A stretch of DNA of 64,000 nucleotides, taken from assembly GCA_943788775.1 (NCBI GenBank), contig CALSRO010000009.1:1-64000 (forward strand), given 5' to 3'. Shown here piece after piece: positions 52,432 through 61,991 of this stretch. The translations under genes were made by a program, and so were the position numbers. Each line of letters opens with the position of its first letter. Positions within the stretch are counted from its first letter, which is position 1. Origin of the DNA: an uncultured Flavobacteriales bacterium. GTDB lineage: Bacteria > Bacteroidota > Bacteroidia > Flavobacteriales_G > Salibacteraceae. The notes beneath the pieces were generated by a model. That model was not told where the DNA came from. It saw only the letters and a list, made by a program, of their open reading frames with translations, and made no database searches.

Positions 52432-55400
52432 TTATCTCAACAATAAAACATTACCGTGTAATTGATCTTCCACTTTATTACCTTCTTGTTCCGCACCGTA
52501 AATAAGTCTCCAAGTATATGATCCTGCTGGAGCCTTTTCACCAAGATGCATCCCGTTCCAAGATTCTGTAGGGTCTTCAGAATAGAACATCTCCTCACCC
52601 CATCGATTAAATACACGGAACTCATACTCGAAGAATTTGCAATCGGTCTTTGGAATAAATTCATCGTTTTTATCATCACCATTTGGATTGAAAGCGGTGG
52701 GTAACCAGATAGGACATTCACATTTATCAATAAATACACTGTCCGAAACAACTCCACAATCGTGTGTGGCACGTACCCAATATAAACCTTCAGATTCTAC
52801 TACAAAGCGAGATGAAGTAGAGCCATCCTGCCATTCATACGCGTTAAACCTTGGGTCATATACGTTGAATGGAATTTTATCACCAATGCAGATAGTCTCG
52901 GGTGCAACTAATCTCACATTGTAATCGGTCGGATTATCCTTTATGGCAACATTAATTTTACCAGGGGTGTTACAATATCCGTCAAATACCATAACCACAT
53001 ATTTTCCACTATCAGATACCTTGATTGATTGGGTTGAGTCGCCAGTATTCCAAACATACATTTCGTTTCGAGCATCCTCACGAACCATTAGTGGAATTTC
53101 ATCGCCTTCGCATATGGCTGTATCAGGTCCTAAATCTGTATTTGGAACATCTCTTAGAGTGATGAAAATTGAATCTGTAGATGTACAAACAACATTTGTA
53201 GCTTGCACCCAATAGGTAACACTATCAACAGAAGTTATCTCTTGGATTGGAGCAGTGCTACCAGTAGACCATCTGTATTCCATAATTTCAAACGGGGCAG
53301 TAACATCAATTTTAAAGGAAGTGCCTGGGCAAATTGCCGTGTCCTGTCCCATGTCGATTTCTGGGTATTGATAATAGAATACATTGATTTCGTCAGAAGC
53401 ATCACACAAGTCGTTGTTTACCGAAACAGTATAGGTGCCATGTCCGCTAATTTGGAGCGTTGAATTGGTTGTTCCGTCATTCCAAGTGTAATTATTAACT
53501 GGAAGGGTGGTGACTGGTTTCAATGTGACGTTTTTACCTTCACATGTATTGATGTCTTCACCTAAGTTAACTTCCAGTTTTGGATATTGATTAACTATGA
53601 TAGTATCGCGAATACTGCAGTTTTCATCACTCACTTCTACCCAATACAAGCCAACAAGATTTACGTTAAGGTCTGGATTGTTGCTATTGTCATTCCATAG
53701 ATATGTCATCGGAAAGCTAGAATAAGTGAAAGGAGTAATATTCAAGATATCATCATGACAAAAAGAAGTGTCATTTCCAAGGTCCAGAAGCGGTTCATGC
53801 CAAAAGCTCCATTCAACCGAATCGATCATTTGACAATGTCCGCCTACACCTTTAACAGTAACGAAATATAAGTCTGTGACAGATAGATCTATGTTAGAAG
53901 TAGTTGCTCCTGTAGACCATTGATAAGTAAGTACATTAGTCTCGGCCTTAGGCGATAGGTTGATAAATGGTTCATAACAGAAACTACTGTCGTTGCCCAA
54001 TTCAACTGTAACTTCAGGATAGTATTGTATTACGACTGTGTCAGCATACGTACAAATACCTTCTGTAACAGTTACCATATAAGTTCCCGTGTCATAAGCT
54101 GTGATGGTGCTCTGAGAACTCCCCGTATTCCATGTATGCACATAACCTGCCGATGTGCTTAGACCAGTAGAAAGGACAATGTCATCATAAGTACACATGG
54201 AAGTATCATCCTGAATATCTAGGTCAAAGGGGTAAAAGAAGTTGACTAAAATCGTATCGGAAACAGTATCACAAATACCATTTATAGTTACCGCAACGAG
54301 AGAATCAGGGTAGGAGACAGTATATGCCGAATCGGTGCTTCCGTCATGCCAAACATATTCAGCGTGGGGTTGACTAACGTCTAATGTAAACTCAAGTCCC
54401 ACACATAAGGTCGTATCTGGACCTAAGTCTACAGATTGTCTTGGGTATATATATACTTGATCCGTGATTGTATCTGAGAATAGACCATTAAATACAACTA
54501 ACGTAACAGTATAAAGTCCTGTATCCGTGTATAAGTGACCAATGGACAGAAGTCCTTCGCCTATGTTGCTTGCTCCAGATAAGGTATCTCCGAAATCCCA
54601 ATACATGGAATCCACATTGGTCGTATCTGCGGTGAAGTATGTAGTATCTCCATAACAGTTATCAGTCACTTCGATAGAAGCACCAAAGAATGAACCTAGA
54701 AATAATGGTAGCCCCCATCGACTTAAGTCACCGTTTGAGAGTTGCACCGCGTTTGCAGTATATCCAGCACCGGTACCTTGCACATCAGGATTTGCGATTC
54801 GACATACATAATTTTGTCCAAAGCGTGCGCCATACAATAGACCATCGGGACCTAATTGTAGCAGACCTCCGCCAGTTGCACTGCTTCCCAAGGTAACCTG
54901 TGAAGCTGATATCTGAGCAGCAGTTCCAGCCATAACGTTGTATTGTTTAACATCGCTTACGTTCCAGCTCTGCACATATAGCAGATTTCCATTTGGACTA
55001 AACTCAACACCGTAAGGATTACTATTTGTAATGCTTATGGTTTTGGTGCCGGTAACCATTCCAGTTGTTTTGTTGAAATCGAACAGATGCACTGCGTTTG
55101 TTATGCCTTGGTGAGCGGCTGCAAGCATAGTTCCAGTTGTATTGGACTTCATACCTCCGTAAAAGTTATTAGTACCTAGGTTGATACCAGTATTACTTTT
55201 CACTGGGGTAGAATTAACACCGCTAGAAGTCACTTCATAAGCATATAAGGTATCACCAGGAAGTTTTAGTGCACATACCCAATATCCTCCGTTTTTCTTA
55301 ACACCTGCAATTTTTTCAGCAAAACCATTGTCGAGGAAAACATTTTTTGTGTTCGTTACTGCTCCTAGTCCGCTGGATAAAGTCATGTCGACCACGGAAT

Positions 55401-55779
55401 ATCGCATTCCATTTGCTCCAACATTTTGGGCTTGGGTGAAGATGTAATATTTTGTACTTGAACCCGGATATGGGATAACCTGACCAGACTGTGTTGATGA
55501 TCCACCGCCTGTAAGACCCGTTCCATTGGTCATGTTTGCATGATTGGCATTCTTCACCACGCTGCCGTCCGTATAAAAATACAGGGAACCTACAGGAGAT
55601 GAAATGGATGAACATCCCTCATAAGTTTGAAGCGTTCCGTTTGGGTCTGCAGTTGGGGAGGTATTAAAATCCAATCCTGCTCCAGAACCAAAATACCACC
55701 ATCGGGCTTGTTGAACCTGAGCACCGGCACTTATGGCCAATGTCGAAATCGATAATAAAAGAAGAAATTTTTTCATCAT
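52432..55779 (-). CDS. Giant surface protein with CHU_C C-terminal domain
   Basis: 1115 residues, intact. Signal peptide 1-20 (LLLSISTLAISAGAQ). N-terminal domain (about 25-370) resembles a secreted beta-propeller (WWYFGSGAGLDFNTSP, GNLLYVQSWNVSDVKQYNV). Next is a PKD-like module (about 375-445: DSMYWDFGDTLSGASN). Then come about seven Ig-like modules of ~80 residues with a repeating L-G-[ND]-D-[TS]-x-[FL]-C motif (VELGNDSSFCYEPF, LDLGNDTSFCHDDI, VNLGEDINTCEGKN). The last 90 residues are the gliding-motility CHU_C domain (CPIWLPTAFNPNGDDKNDEF, FRVFNRWGEEMFYSED), which type IX secretion uses for export. A TAAATTTG box at 55840-55847 may be its promoter. Function: probably adhesin, inferred. 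Confidence 0.88.
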   Translation of the reverse strand: MMKKFLLLLSISTLAISAGAQVQQARWWYFGSGAGLDFNTSPTADPNGTLQTYEGCSSISSPVGSLYFYTDGSVVKNANHANMTNGTGLTGGGSSTQSGQVIPYPGSSTKYYIFTQAQNVGANGMRYSVVDMTLSSGLGAVTNTKNVFLDNGFAEKIAGVKKNGGYWVCALKLPGDTLYAYEVTSSGVNSTPVKSNTGINLGTNNFYGGMKSNTTGTMLAAAHQGITNAVHLFDFNKTTGMVTGTKTISITNSNPYGVEFSPNGNLLYVQSWNVSDVKQYNVMAGTAAQISASQVTLGSSATGGGLLQLGPDGLLYGARFGQNYVCRIANPDVQGTGAGYTANAVQLSNGDLSRWGLPLFLGSFFGASIEVTDNCYGDTTYFTADTTNVDSMYWDFGDTLSGASNIGEGLLSIGHLYTDTGLYTVTLVVFNGLFSDTITDQVYIYPRQSVDLGPDTTLCVGLEFTLDVSQPHAEYVWHDGSTDSAYTVSYPDSLVAVTINGICDTVSDTILVNFFYPFDLDIQDDTSMCTYDDIVLSTGLSTSAGYVHTWNTGSSQSTITAYDTGTYMVTVTEGICTYADTVVIQYYPEVTVELGNDSSFCYEPFINLSPKAETNVLTYQWSTGATTSNIDLSVTDLYFVTVKGVGGHCQMIDSVEWSFWHEPLLDLGNDTSFCHDDILNITPFTYSSFPMTYLWNDNSNNPDLNVNLVGLYWVEVSDENCSIRDTIIVNQYPKLEVNLGEDINTCEGKNVTLKPVTTLPVNNYTWNDGTTNSTLQISGHGTYTVSVNNDLCDASDEINVFYYQYPEIDMGQDTAICPGTSFKIDVTAPFEIMEYRWSTGSTAPIQEITSVDSVTYWVQATNVVCTSTDSIFITLRDVPNTDLGPDTAICEGDEIPLMVREDARNEMYVWNTGDSTQSIKVSDSGKYVVMVFDGYCNTPGKINVAIKDNPTDYNVRLVAPETICIGDKIPFNVYDPRFNAYEWQDGSTSSRFVVESEGLYWVRATHDCGVVSDSVFIDKCECPIWLPTAFNPNGDDKNDEFIPKTDCKFFEYEFRVFNRWGEEMFYSEDPTESWNGMHLGEKAPAGSYTWRLIYGAEQEGNKVEDQLHGNVLLLR

Positions 55780-55839
55780 GCTTTATTGACGTACAACCCT
55801 CAAAAAAGAAGCCTGTTAATTCAAAAAAAAATATCAGAC

Positions 55840-55847
55840 CAAATTTA
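55840..55847 (-). promoter_or_regulatory. -7 box (TAAATTTG) ahead of the 52432 gene
   Basis: On the minus strand, TAAATTTG matches TAnnTTTG. TTG triplets lie 15 and 20 bases upstream rather than 17, so the -33 match is imperfect. Start codon 55779 is about 60 bases downstream. Confidence 0.35.
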
Positions 55848-55917
55848 GACTTAAATGCCTATCAAATCAAGGGGTTTTATTTTCCCATTGACAATGCAAT
55901 GTTGAATGCGAAATTGA

Positions 55918-58827
55918 TTATCGAATTAGGAGGATTTGACCGCTTTCCTCGGACTTCATAATGTTGCCTTCATGAAGTACGGTGAATATCATTTTCCATA
56001 CATAAGATCCTGCAGGAGCAGCTTCGTTTCTGTATTTCCCATCCCATGATAATTCAGGATCGCTACTTTCAAATATTAACTCGCCCCAACGATCATATAT
56101 ACTAAACTGAAACTCAACTGGATTACAATCAATGACGGGTATGAATTTGTCGTTTTGATCGTTGCCATCTGGATTGAATGCTGTAGGAGCCCAAATAGGA
56201 CATTCACAACGATCAACAATAGCTGTGTCTCTTAAGACACCGCACCTGTGTATTCCTTCAACCCAATAAATCCCTTCTTCGTCAATGGTGAAACTTGAAC
56301 TCGTGGATCCATCCTGCCACTGATAATTTGAAATAAGATCATTTCGCATATCAACTGTAAACTCTTCATTTAAACATATGGTAGACGGAACATCGATTTG
56401 AAATGATCCTTGACTAGGCTCATCTCGATATCGAATTCTGCGTTTATCGGTTGATGTGCAAATCCCATCGAATACGTGGACAGTAATTTCTCCTGAATCA
56501 CTTACCATGATCCCTTGAACTGAATCATTTGTGCTCCAGACGATGGTTTCGATACGCGAATCTTCTTTCACCTTCACCTGAATTTCATCTCCCTTACAGA
56601 TTGCAGTGTCTGGTCCAATTCCTGCCGATGGAGTTTTTCTGATGGTTACTAAAATTGAATCGGTGGTTTGGCAATTACCATTGGTTGTTGTCGCCCAAAT
56701 TAATGTCTCATTGAAATCGATATCGGTAGTGTAAATCGGGCTTGAAGTTCCGTCAAACCATTTGTAACTCATTATTTCAGCATCCTGAGTTATATCGAAG
56801 CTAATCTCGTCACCAGGACAGACAGCAGTGTCGTTTCCTAGATCAAATATTGGATAATCGAATACAAAAACATTGATCTCATCAGCATCAGAGCAAACAC
56901 CATTTGTTACCGTTACGTGATATGTGCCTGCTTCGGTCACTTTAAGCGTATTGTTTGTAGAGTTATCACTCCAAGAATACCCCGCAATGTTGATTGGACT
57001 TTTAGGAGTAAGTGTAGCAGTTTCACCTTCACAAATTGAAATGTCTTCACCTAATGTGACAGCCAAGTCATCATACATTTCAATTATTATAGAATCTCTA
57101 ATTGCACAATTATCGTTGCTTGCTTCCACCCAAAAGAGTCCTACTTGGTTTGTGAGAATTGCAGGGCTTATGTCCCCATTATTCCACAAATATTCAACAC
57201 TTAAGCTTGACGTTACGGCTGGTTCTAATTCAATTTCTGAGCCCACACAAAAACGCATAGTATCCTCGCTAAACTGAATCGTTGGTTCGGAATGAAAATT
57301 ATACTGAACTGAGTCAGTAACCTCGCAGTAACCATTATATGTGGCGCTGACATAATACATGTTGGTAGCGTTTACCTGAAGAGAATCGGAGTTCGCACCT
57401 GTGGACCATTGGAATTGATTCACATTCACAACCGCAGGAGTAATGGTTGCGCCAGAAGTATAACAAAAGTCCTTTTCATTCCCAAGATCGATGCTTACTT
57501 CAGGGTATTCTGAAATGACTACCGAATCACTGTAAGAACAATATTCATTCGTAACAGTAACCGCATAGAGTCCCGAATCAAGAACACTAATGTTTGGAGT
57601 TGAAGCACCCGTATTCCAATTGAAAAGCAAAGGTGTGGATAGGCCAGATTGCAAGAAGTAAGAGTCATCCTTACAAATGGTAGTATCGTCAATCAGTTCA
57701 AAAACCGGAAATTCATAAAAATCAACATGAAAGCTGTCTCTCTTTGTGCAATTATAAATGGAGATGTCAAGCCAGTGATAACCACTATCTAAGGTTGTGA
57801 ACAACGAGTCAGTATCATTATTGGACCAAAGCAATTCATAGCCAGGCAGATTGACCAACCTATTCAATGTATCACCTTCACAAATGATAGTGTCATTTCC
57901 AACAAATTCGGATGGAGGATCGTGCACAGTAACTGTAAACGCAAATGTGTCATTCCAAGTAATTGCCCAATAGGTTGTTGTTTGAGATGGAGTAACGGTC
58001 AACGTATCGTTGCTTCCGAGTGAGACCGTTGGATTCGAAGCATTTACCCAGTAGAATGTAGAATCTAAAATAGAATATACCTGTGCTTCTTCTCCAAGAC
58101 AAATGTTCGAATCACCAAAAACACCATTATAAACGATCACTTGTGCATCGTCAAAATACATGTAGGCACCATTGATTGAAGCACTACTAGTTACTAAAGT
58201 TCCAGATGCATTTTGAGTGAAACTTCCTATAGTAATGTATTGCTCACCTCCAGAAGCAATGATCGTATCTTGATACGTTGACCATGAATTTGATGAAAGC
58301 ACGTTCCCAGAAGGATTGGTGCTATTTGGAGTAACAGGAAGGACTCCGAATCCACTCGTTCCCATGGTTGGCCATGAGGAGCTTAAGTAGAAGCCAAGGG
58401 CATCTGTGGCATATTTACAATTTGTTGATCTTGCATACTGAAAAGATACGATGTAAGCCTGCCCGGCAACAAGTGCCTGATTCAAAGTTCCTACCACATA
58501 TTCACGGTATATAGCATAAGAGCCAGTATAGTTTAAGAATGTATAACCTCCAGCATACGCATTGCCTTGATTTGCATTGGTAGATCCAAAGGTGTTGGTT
58601 GGAACTCCAGCTGTTGTGTTTGTCTGACAAGAATTAAAGTAGTCAGGAGAACCAATGTGGAGGGTGGGTTGTCCCCAACCAGTTGCATTGCCCAGTTGAC
58701 TTAATGTATTTGGGCAAGTTGTGAATGTTTCCAATCCTTGATTGCTTACAAGGTTAGTTTGTGTATGCCCATTTAATGTTAGGAGACATGTGAGGAAGCT
58801 TATCGATAACAGATGTCTAAATTGCAT
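55918..58827 (-). CDS. Giant surface protein with CHU_C C-terminal domain, paralog of 52432
   Basis: 969 residues, intact. Signal peptide 1-22. The N-terminal domain (about 25-235) differs from that of the neighbour: LVSNQGLETFTTCPNTLSQL, GNAYAGGYTFLNYTGSYAIY, AYMYFDDAQVIVYNG, like a carbohydrate-binding or jelly-roll module. From about residue 300, Ig-like modules (IDLGNEKDFCYTSG, VTLGEDISICEGETATLTP, GIGPDTAICKGDEI) match those of 52432 in order, ending in the same CHU_C domain (CPIWAPTAFNPDGNDQNDKF). The two genes are a tandem duplication with swapped N-terminal domains. Downstream gene 52432 is 138 bp away, same strand. Confidence 0.88.
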   Translation of the reverse strand: MQFRHLLSISFLTCLLTLNGHTQTNLVSNQGLETFTTCPNTLSQLGNATGWGQPTLHIGSPDYFNSCQTNTTAGVPTNTFGSTNANQGNAYAGGYTFLNYTGSYAIYREYVVGTLNQALVAGQAYIVSFQYARSTNCKYATDALGFYLSSSWPTMGTSGFGVLPVTPNSTNPSGNVLSSNSWSTYQDTIIASGGEQYITIGSFTQNASGTLVTSSASINGAYMYFDDAQVIVYNGVFGDSNICLGEEAQVYSILDSTFYWVNASNPTVSLGSNDTLTVTPSQTTTYWAITWNDTFAFTVTVHDPPSEFVGNDTIICEGDTLNRLVNLPGYELLWSNNDTDSLFTTLDSGYHWLDISIYNCTKRDSFHVDFYEFPVFELIDDTTICKDDSYFLQSGLSTPLLFNWNTGASTPNISVLDSGLYAVTVTNEYCSYSDSVVISEYPEVSIDLGNEKDFCYTSGATITPAVVNVNQFQWSTGANSDSLQVNATNMYYVSATYNGYCEVTDSVQYNFHSEPTIQFSEDTMRFCVGSEIELEPAVTSSLSVEYLWNNGDISPAILTNQVGLFWVEASNDNCAIRDSIIIEMYDDLAVTLGEDISICEGETATLTPKSPINIAGYSWSDNSTNNTLKVTEAGTYHVTVTNGVCSDADEINVFVFDYPIFDLGNDTAVCPGDEISFDITQDAEIMSYKWFDGTSSPIYTTDIDFNETLIWATTTNGNCQTTDSILVTIRKTPSAGIGPDTAICKGDEIQVKVKEDSRIETIVWSTNDSVQGIMVSDSGEITVHVFDGICTSTDKRRIRYRDEPSQGSFQIDVPSTICLNEEFTVDMRNDLISNYQWQDGSTSSSFTIDEEGIYWVEGIHRCGVLRDTAIVDRCECPIWAPTAFNPDGNDQNDKFIPVIDCNPVEFQFSIYDRWGELIFESSDPELSWDGKYRNEAAPAGSYVWKMIFTVLHEGNIMKSEESGQILLIR

Positions 58828-58930
58828 GTGCTAAAAGTATAATAATGATAGTGATTATGTTACGTCCGAAATAGAAAAGGGTTGTGAGTAGTTATTGATT
58901 AATTAAGGATTTAGAATTGTTGTGTTTGCT

Positions 58931-58960
58931 TTTTGACATATACATAGTCGGCTATATTTG
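58931..58960 (+). promoter_or_regulatory. Consensus bacteroidotal promoter for the 58980 operon
   Basis: TTTG (58932-58935) as -33, a 17-base spacer (58936-58952), and TATATTTG (58953-58960) matching TAnnTTTG exactly. Transcription should start near 58967, leaving about 13 bases before the ATG at 58980. Confidence 0.75.
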
Positions 58961-58979
58961 TCAGAACACCTTTGTACCG

Positions 58980-59702
58980 ATGAAATTTGACTCATTGAAA
59001 TCCATTTATTTCTGTGGTTTTATAGCAATGCTCACACTTACGTTGACTAATTGTGAACATGAGCTTTTTGAACCCACTGTCTCTCCCATACCTAATGATT
59101 CTTCTGTGTCGGATACCATTATATCTGATACAATTTCTCCTTGTTATGGTGACACTATTTTCTTCACCAATGATATCTTACCAATTATTGGTGCCAATTG
59201 TTCAATGTCAGGGTGCCACGATGCAAATACTCAATCTGATGGTGTCGATTTGTCCACTTATGATCAAATCATCGCAACGGGTAAAGTTTCACCCTATGAT
59301 CCAGATGATAGCGATTTGTACAAAGTTTTAAGTGAATCTGATCCTTCGGAGAGAATGCCACTGAATTTACCTGAACTCACAGATTGTGAGAAAAAAGCCA
59401 TTTATAAATGGATTGAACAAGGGGCGTTGAACTTGACTAAAACCGAAACCATTGACACTACAAATGTTCCGTCATTTCTTTCGGATATTCAACCAATAAT
59501 GAGCGCCAATTGCGCAGTTCCTGGTTGCCATGTTGCAAATGGACAAAACCCACCACTGAATGATTATTTAGAAATTAAATCTCAGGATCAAAGGGTGAAA
59601 ATTAGAACAAGCAATGAGACCATGCCAGTAGGCGGATCGCTTACAGCAGCAGAAATACAGGCTATTGCCGATTGGGTCAACGCTGGATCTCCAAACAATT
59701 AA
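58980..59702 (+). CDS. Diheme-type cytochrome-like lipoprotein with CX4CH motifs
   Basis: 240 residues from ATG 58980 (MKFDSLKS). Leader and lipobox-like LTLTNCEHE. Two tandem domains each carry a C-x4-C-H motif, GANCSMSGCHDAN (about 78) and SANCAVPGCHVAN (about 175), and each is followed by an Ile/Leu-rich segment and a Met-Pro pair (ERMPLNLPEL, ETMPVGGSL) that could supply an axial Met. This resembles planctomycete-type c-type cytochromes in Bacteroidota, with a wider Cys-Cys spacing than CXXCH. Haem attachment is likely but not proven. A promoter at 58931 makes it the head of the operon. Confidence 0.78.
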   Translation: MKFDSLKSIYFCGFIAMLTLTLTNCEHELFEPTVSPIPNDSSVSDTIISDTISPCYGDTIFFTNDILPIIGANCSMSGCHDANTQSDGVDLSTYDQIIATGKVSPYDPDDSDLYKVLSESDPSERMPLNLPELTDCEKKAIYKWIEQGALNLTKTETIDTTNVPSFLSDIQPIMSANCAVPGCHVANGQNPPLNDYLEIKSQDQRVKIRTSNETMPVGGSLTAAEIQAIADWVNAGSPNN

Positions 59703-59706
59703 GAAA

Positions 59707-60060
59707 ATGATAAAACAGTTCATCTACGCCACTTTGTTTGTAGTTCTGACTATAGTCACAATGAATAGCTGCTACTATGATAACAGAGATGATATGTATC
59801 CGCTACCTATTGATACCATTGTAACTTTTAATGACGATATCAAGCCTTTTATTACAGGGTCTTGTGCAGATGGATCTGGTTGTCATGGGGCTGGTTCAAA
59901 TTATCCAGTATTAGAAACCTACGATCAAATTGTTCAACATATTGATAGAATCGAAAATAGAGCGATCATAAATAAGACAATGCCCCCAACAGGACCGGCT
60001 AACCAAGATCAATTAGACAAATTGTCAACATGGATTGCTGAAGGAACACCAAATAACTAA
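59707..60060 (+). CDS. Cytochrome-like small lipoprotein with CX5CH motif
   Basis: 117 residues from ATG 59707 (MIKQFIYAT). Leader and lipobox (TIVTMNSCYYD). One haem-like motif, GSCADGSGCHGAG (C-x5-C-H), followed by a KTMPPTGPANQDQLD segment with a possible axial Met. It is a half-size relative of 58980, sharing the C-terminal WI.EGTPNN-type ending (AGSPNN in that protein). It begins 4 bp after its neighbour's stop. Confidence 0.75.
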   Translation: MIKQFIYATLFVVLTIVTMNSCYYDNRDDMYPLPIDTIVTFNDDIKPFITGSCADGSGCHGAGSNYPVLETYDQIVQHIDRIENRAIINKTMPPTGPANQDQLDKLSTWIAEGTPNN

Positions 60061-60074
60061 AATAAAAAGGAATT

Positions 60075-60479
60075 ATGAAGTCAAATATTTTTCTCCCACT
60101 GATAGGTTTTTCAATATTTCTAATGAGTTGTGGCCATGATACAACAGCAGATTTAGAACCTGCCTTTACAACAGATGTGGATGCAATTGTTCAAGAATTC
60201 TTAGATGATGAAAAAACTGCTGGAACAAAGTACATAGATCAGGTTATTCAAATCACTGGACCTGTTTTTGAGATTAATAAAGTCGAAGGAAAGATTTCAG
60301 GTGTCAAAATTTCGAAGGACGAATTTGCCATTGTGAATTGCACATTTCAGGAGGCACCTGAAACTGTGCCTGAAGGTGAGATCACAATTAAAGGAATGTG
60401 TTCTGGTTTTATGGGAGATTCAGAATCCATGCTTCCAGGCGGCACACTAGAAATGAATAGAGCTGTATTAGTTCAATAG
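60075..60479 (+). CDS. OB-fold (tRNA_anti-like) lipoprotein
   Basis: 134 residues. Leader and lipobox (IFLMSCGHD). The rest fits the PF12869 tRNA_anti-like family: an acidic helix (VDAIVQEFLDDEKTAGTKYI), then DQVIQITGPVFEINK and VKISKDEFAIVNCTF strands of an OB fold. Despite the name there is no evidence of tRNA binding. The gene sits 15 bp after the cytochrome-like gene and 20 bp before yceI-like, in one operon. Confidence 0.78.
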   Translation: MKSNIFLPLIGFSIFLMSCGHDTTADLEPAFTTDVDAIVQEFLDDEKTAGTKYIDQVIQITGPVFEINKVEGKISGVKISKDEFAIVNCTFQEAPETVPEGEITIKGMCSGFMGDSESMLPGGTLEMNRAVLVQ

Positions 60480-60498
60480 AATCAAATCAATAGAAAAT

Positions 60499-61050
60499 AT
60501 GAAAAAGACATTTTTATTAGTATCGGCAATGATTATGGCCGGTGCAGGAATATCACAGGAAAAATATTTCACTAGAGATGGGCATATCAAATTCTTCAGT
60601 TCTACTCCTATGGAAGACATTGAGGCTGATAACCATAAGGTGACTTCCGTTTTGGATGAAGCATCGGGTAAGATCGAATTTGCCGCAAATATGAAATCCT
60701 TCGAATTTGAAAAAGCCTTGATGGAAGAGCACTTCAATGAAAATTACGTGGAATCCAAAGAATATCCTAAAGCGGTATTTAAAGGAAGTTTGAAAGGTTT
60801 TAAAATGGGAGACTATTCAGTAAAAACGGAGATTATTGCGGCTGGAACTATGACTATGCATGGTGTGTCAAAAGAGATCGAAATCCCTGGAACCATTGAG
60901 TTTACTGGGGGTAATTATCATTTAGTTTCAAAATTCATGATCAGTCCAGAGGATTATAATATTGAGATTCCGAATACAGTAAGAGATAATATCGCGAAGG
61001 AAATGGAAGTTACTGTTGACGCCAAATTGGGCCCATTGAGTAAAAAATAA
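60499..61050 (+). CDS. YceI-family lipocalin-like protein
   Basis: 183 residues. Signal peptide about 1-19 (IMAGAGISQ). YceI domain: YFTRDGHIKFFSSTPMEDIE, ASGKIEFAANMKSFEFEKAL, ESKEYPKAVFKGSLKGF and TMTMHGVSKEIEIPGTIEF. The family binds isoprenoid quinones or other lipids in a lipocalin-like barrel in the periplasm. Together with the cytochrome-like lipoproteins, this suggests a periplasmic electron-transfer theme, which is inference. Confidence 0.9.
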   Translation: MKKTFLLVSAMIMAGAGISQEKYFTRDGHIKFFSSTPMEDIEADNHKVTSVLDEASGKIEFAANMKSFEFEKALMEEHFNENYVESKEYPKAVFKGSLKGFKMGDYSVKTEIIAAGTMTMHGVSKEIEIPGTIEFTGGNYHLVSKFMISPEDYNIEIPNTVRDNIAKEMEVTVDAKLGPLSKK

Positions 61051-61055
61051 TCTCT

Positions 61056-61979
61056 ATGAATAAAATTCGTTGGACCTTTCTTTTTTTATTTCTGGCATGT
61101 TGCAGCTCTTACGCTCAAGATGACGATAGTCTCTTAGACTTGTTAGGTGAAGATGAACCGACACAAGACTTTGCTGCAGCAGGTTTCAAAACAACAAGAA
61201 TAATTAATGGTCACTCCTTTGAGATGAATGCCCATGGGGTGATGGACTTTAAGATTTCGCACCGATTTGGATACGTAAGTGGTGCGCTTCAAGAAATGTT
61301 TGGTTTAGATCAAGCAAACATTAGAATTGGACTCGATTACGGGGTTACTGATTGGTTGAATGTTGGGGTTGGACGCACCAATGTTGGGAAGTTTTATGAT
61401 GGATTTGCCAAAGTGCGGCTGCTACGCCAGCAAACAGGTATGAAAAACATTCCGGTGCATTTGTTGCTAGTTTCTGACATTGCGGTTACCTCATTAACTA
61501 ACGAAAGACTATTGGCAGATAACGGATTGACAGGAGCCTTTACCGACTATCCATTTTCGAATCGATTGTACTTCACCAATCAGCTTATACTAGGTAGAAA
61601 ATTTAGTGAAGGTTTTTCACTTCAATTAATGCCAACCTTGGTGCATAGAAATTTCGTGACAACCAAAAAGGCAAGTAACGATGTATTTGCAATAGGGGCA
61701 GGAGGAAGAGTTAAGTTGACTAAACGAGTGGCGCTTAATATGGAGTACTACTATGTGCTTCCAGATCAGTTAGATCCGAGTATAAATTATAAAAACAGTT
61801 TATCTGTAGGTTTCGACATTGAAACGGGCGGACACGTTTTTCAACTACACTTCACCAACAGTCGTGGTATGGTAGAGAATGCATTTATTACTGAAACAAC
61901 GGGCGATTGGTTGAAAAGTGATTTTAGTTTCGGTTTTAATGTCAGCCGAGTGTTTACAGTATATAGACCAAAAGACTAG
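61056..61979 (+). CDS. DUF5777 outer-membrane beta-barrel protein
   Basis: 307 residues. Signal peptide 1-20 (LACCSSYAQ), then GHSFEMNAHGVMDFKISHRFG (DUF5777 start), FGLDQANIRIGLDYGVTDWLNVGVGRTNVGKFYDG, and repeating amphipathic strands to the end FSFGFNVSRVFTVYR. It is a barrel of about 14 strands judged by eye. It is often found next to YceI and cytochrome genes in Bacteroidota; role unknown. Gap of 5 bp from the yceI-like gene. Confidence 0.87.
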   Translation: MNKIRWTFLFLFLACCSSYAQDDDSLLDLLGEDEPTQDFAAAGFKTTRIINGHSFEMNAHGVMDFKISHRFGYVSGALQEMFGLDQANIRIGLDYGVTDWLNVGVGRTNVGKFYDGFAKVRLLRQQTGMKNIPVHLLLVSDIAVTSLTNERLLADNGLTGAFTDYPFSNRLYFTNQLILGRKFSEGFSLQLMPTLVHRNFVTTKKASNDVFAIGAGGRVKLTKRVALNMEYYYVLPDQLDPSINYKNSLSVGFDIETGGHVFQLHFTNSRGMVENAFITETTGDWLKSDFSFGFNVSRVFTVYRPKD

Positions 61980-61991
61980 CATCGATAAATC

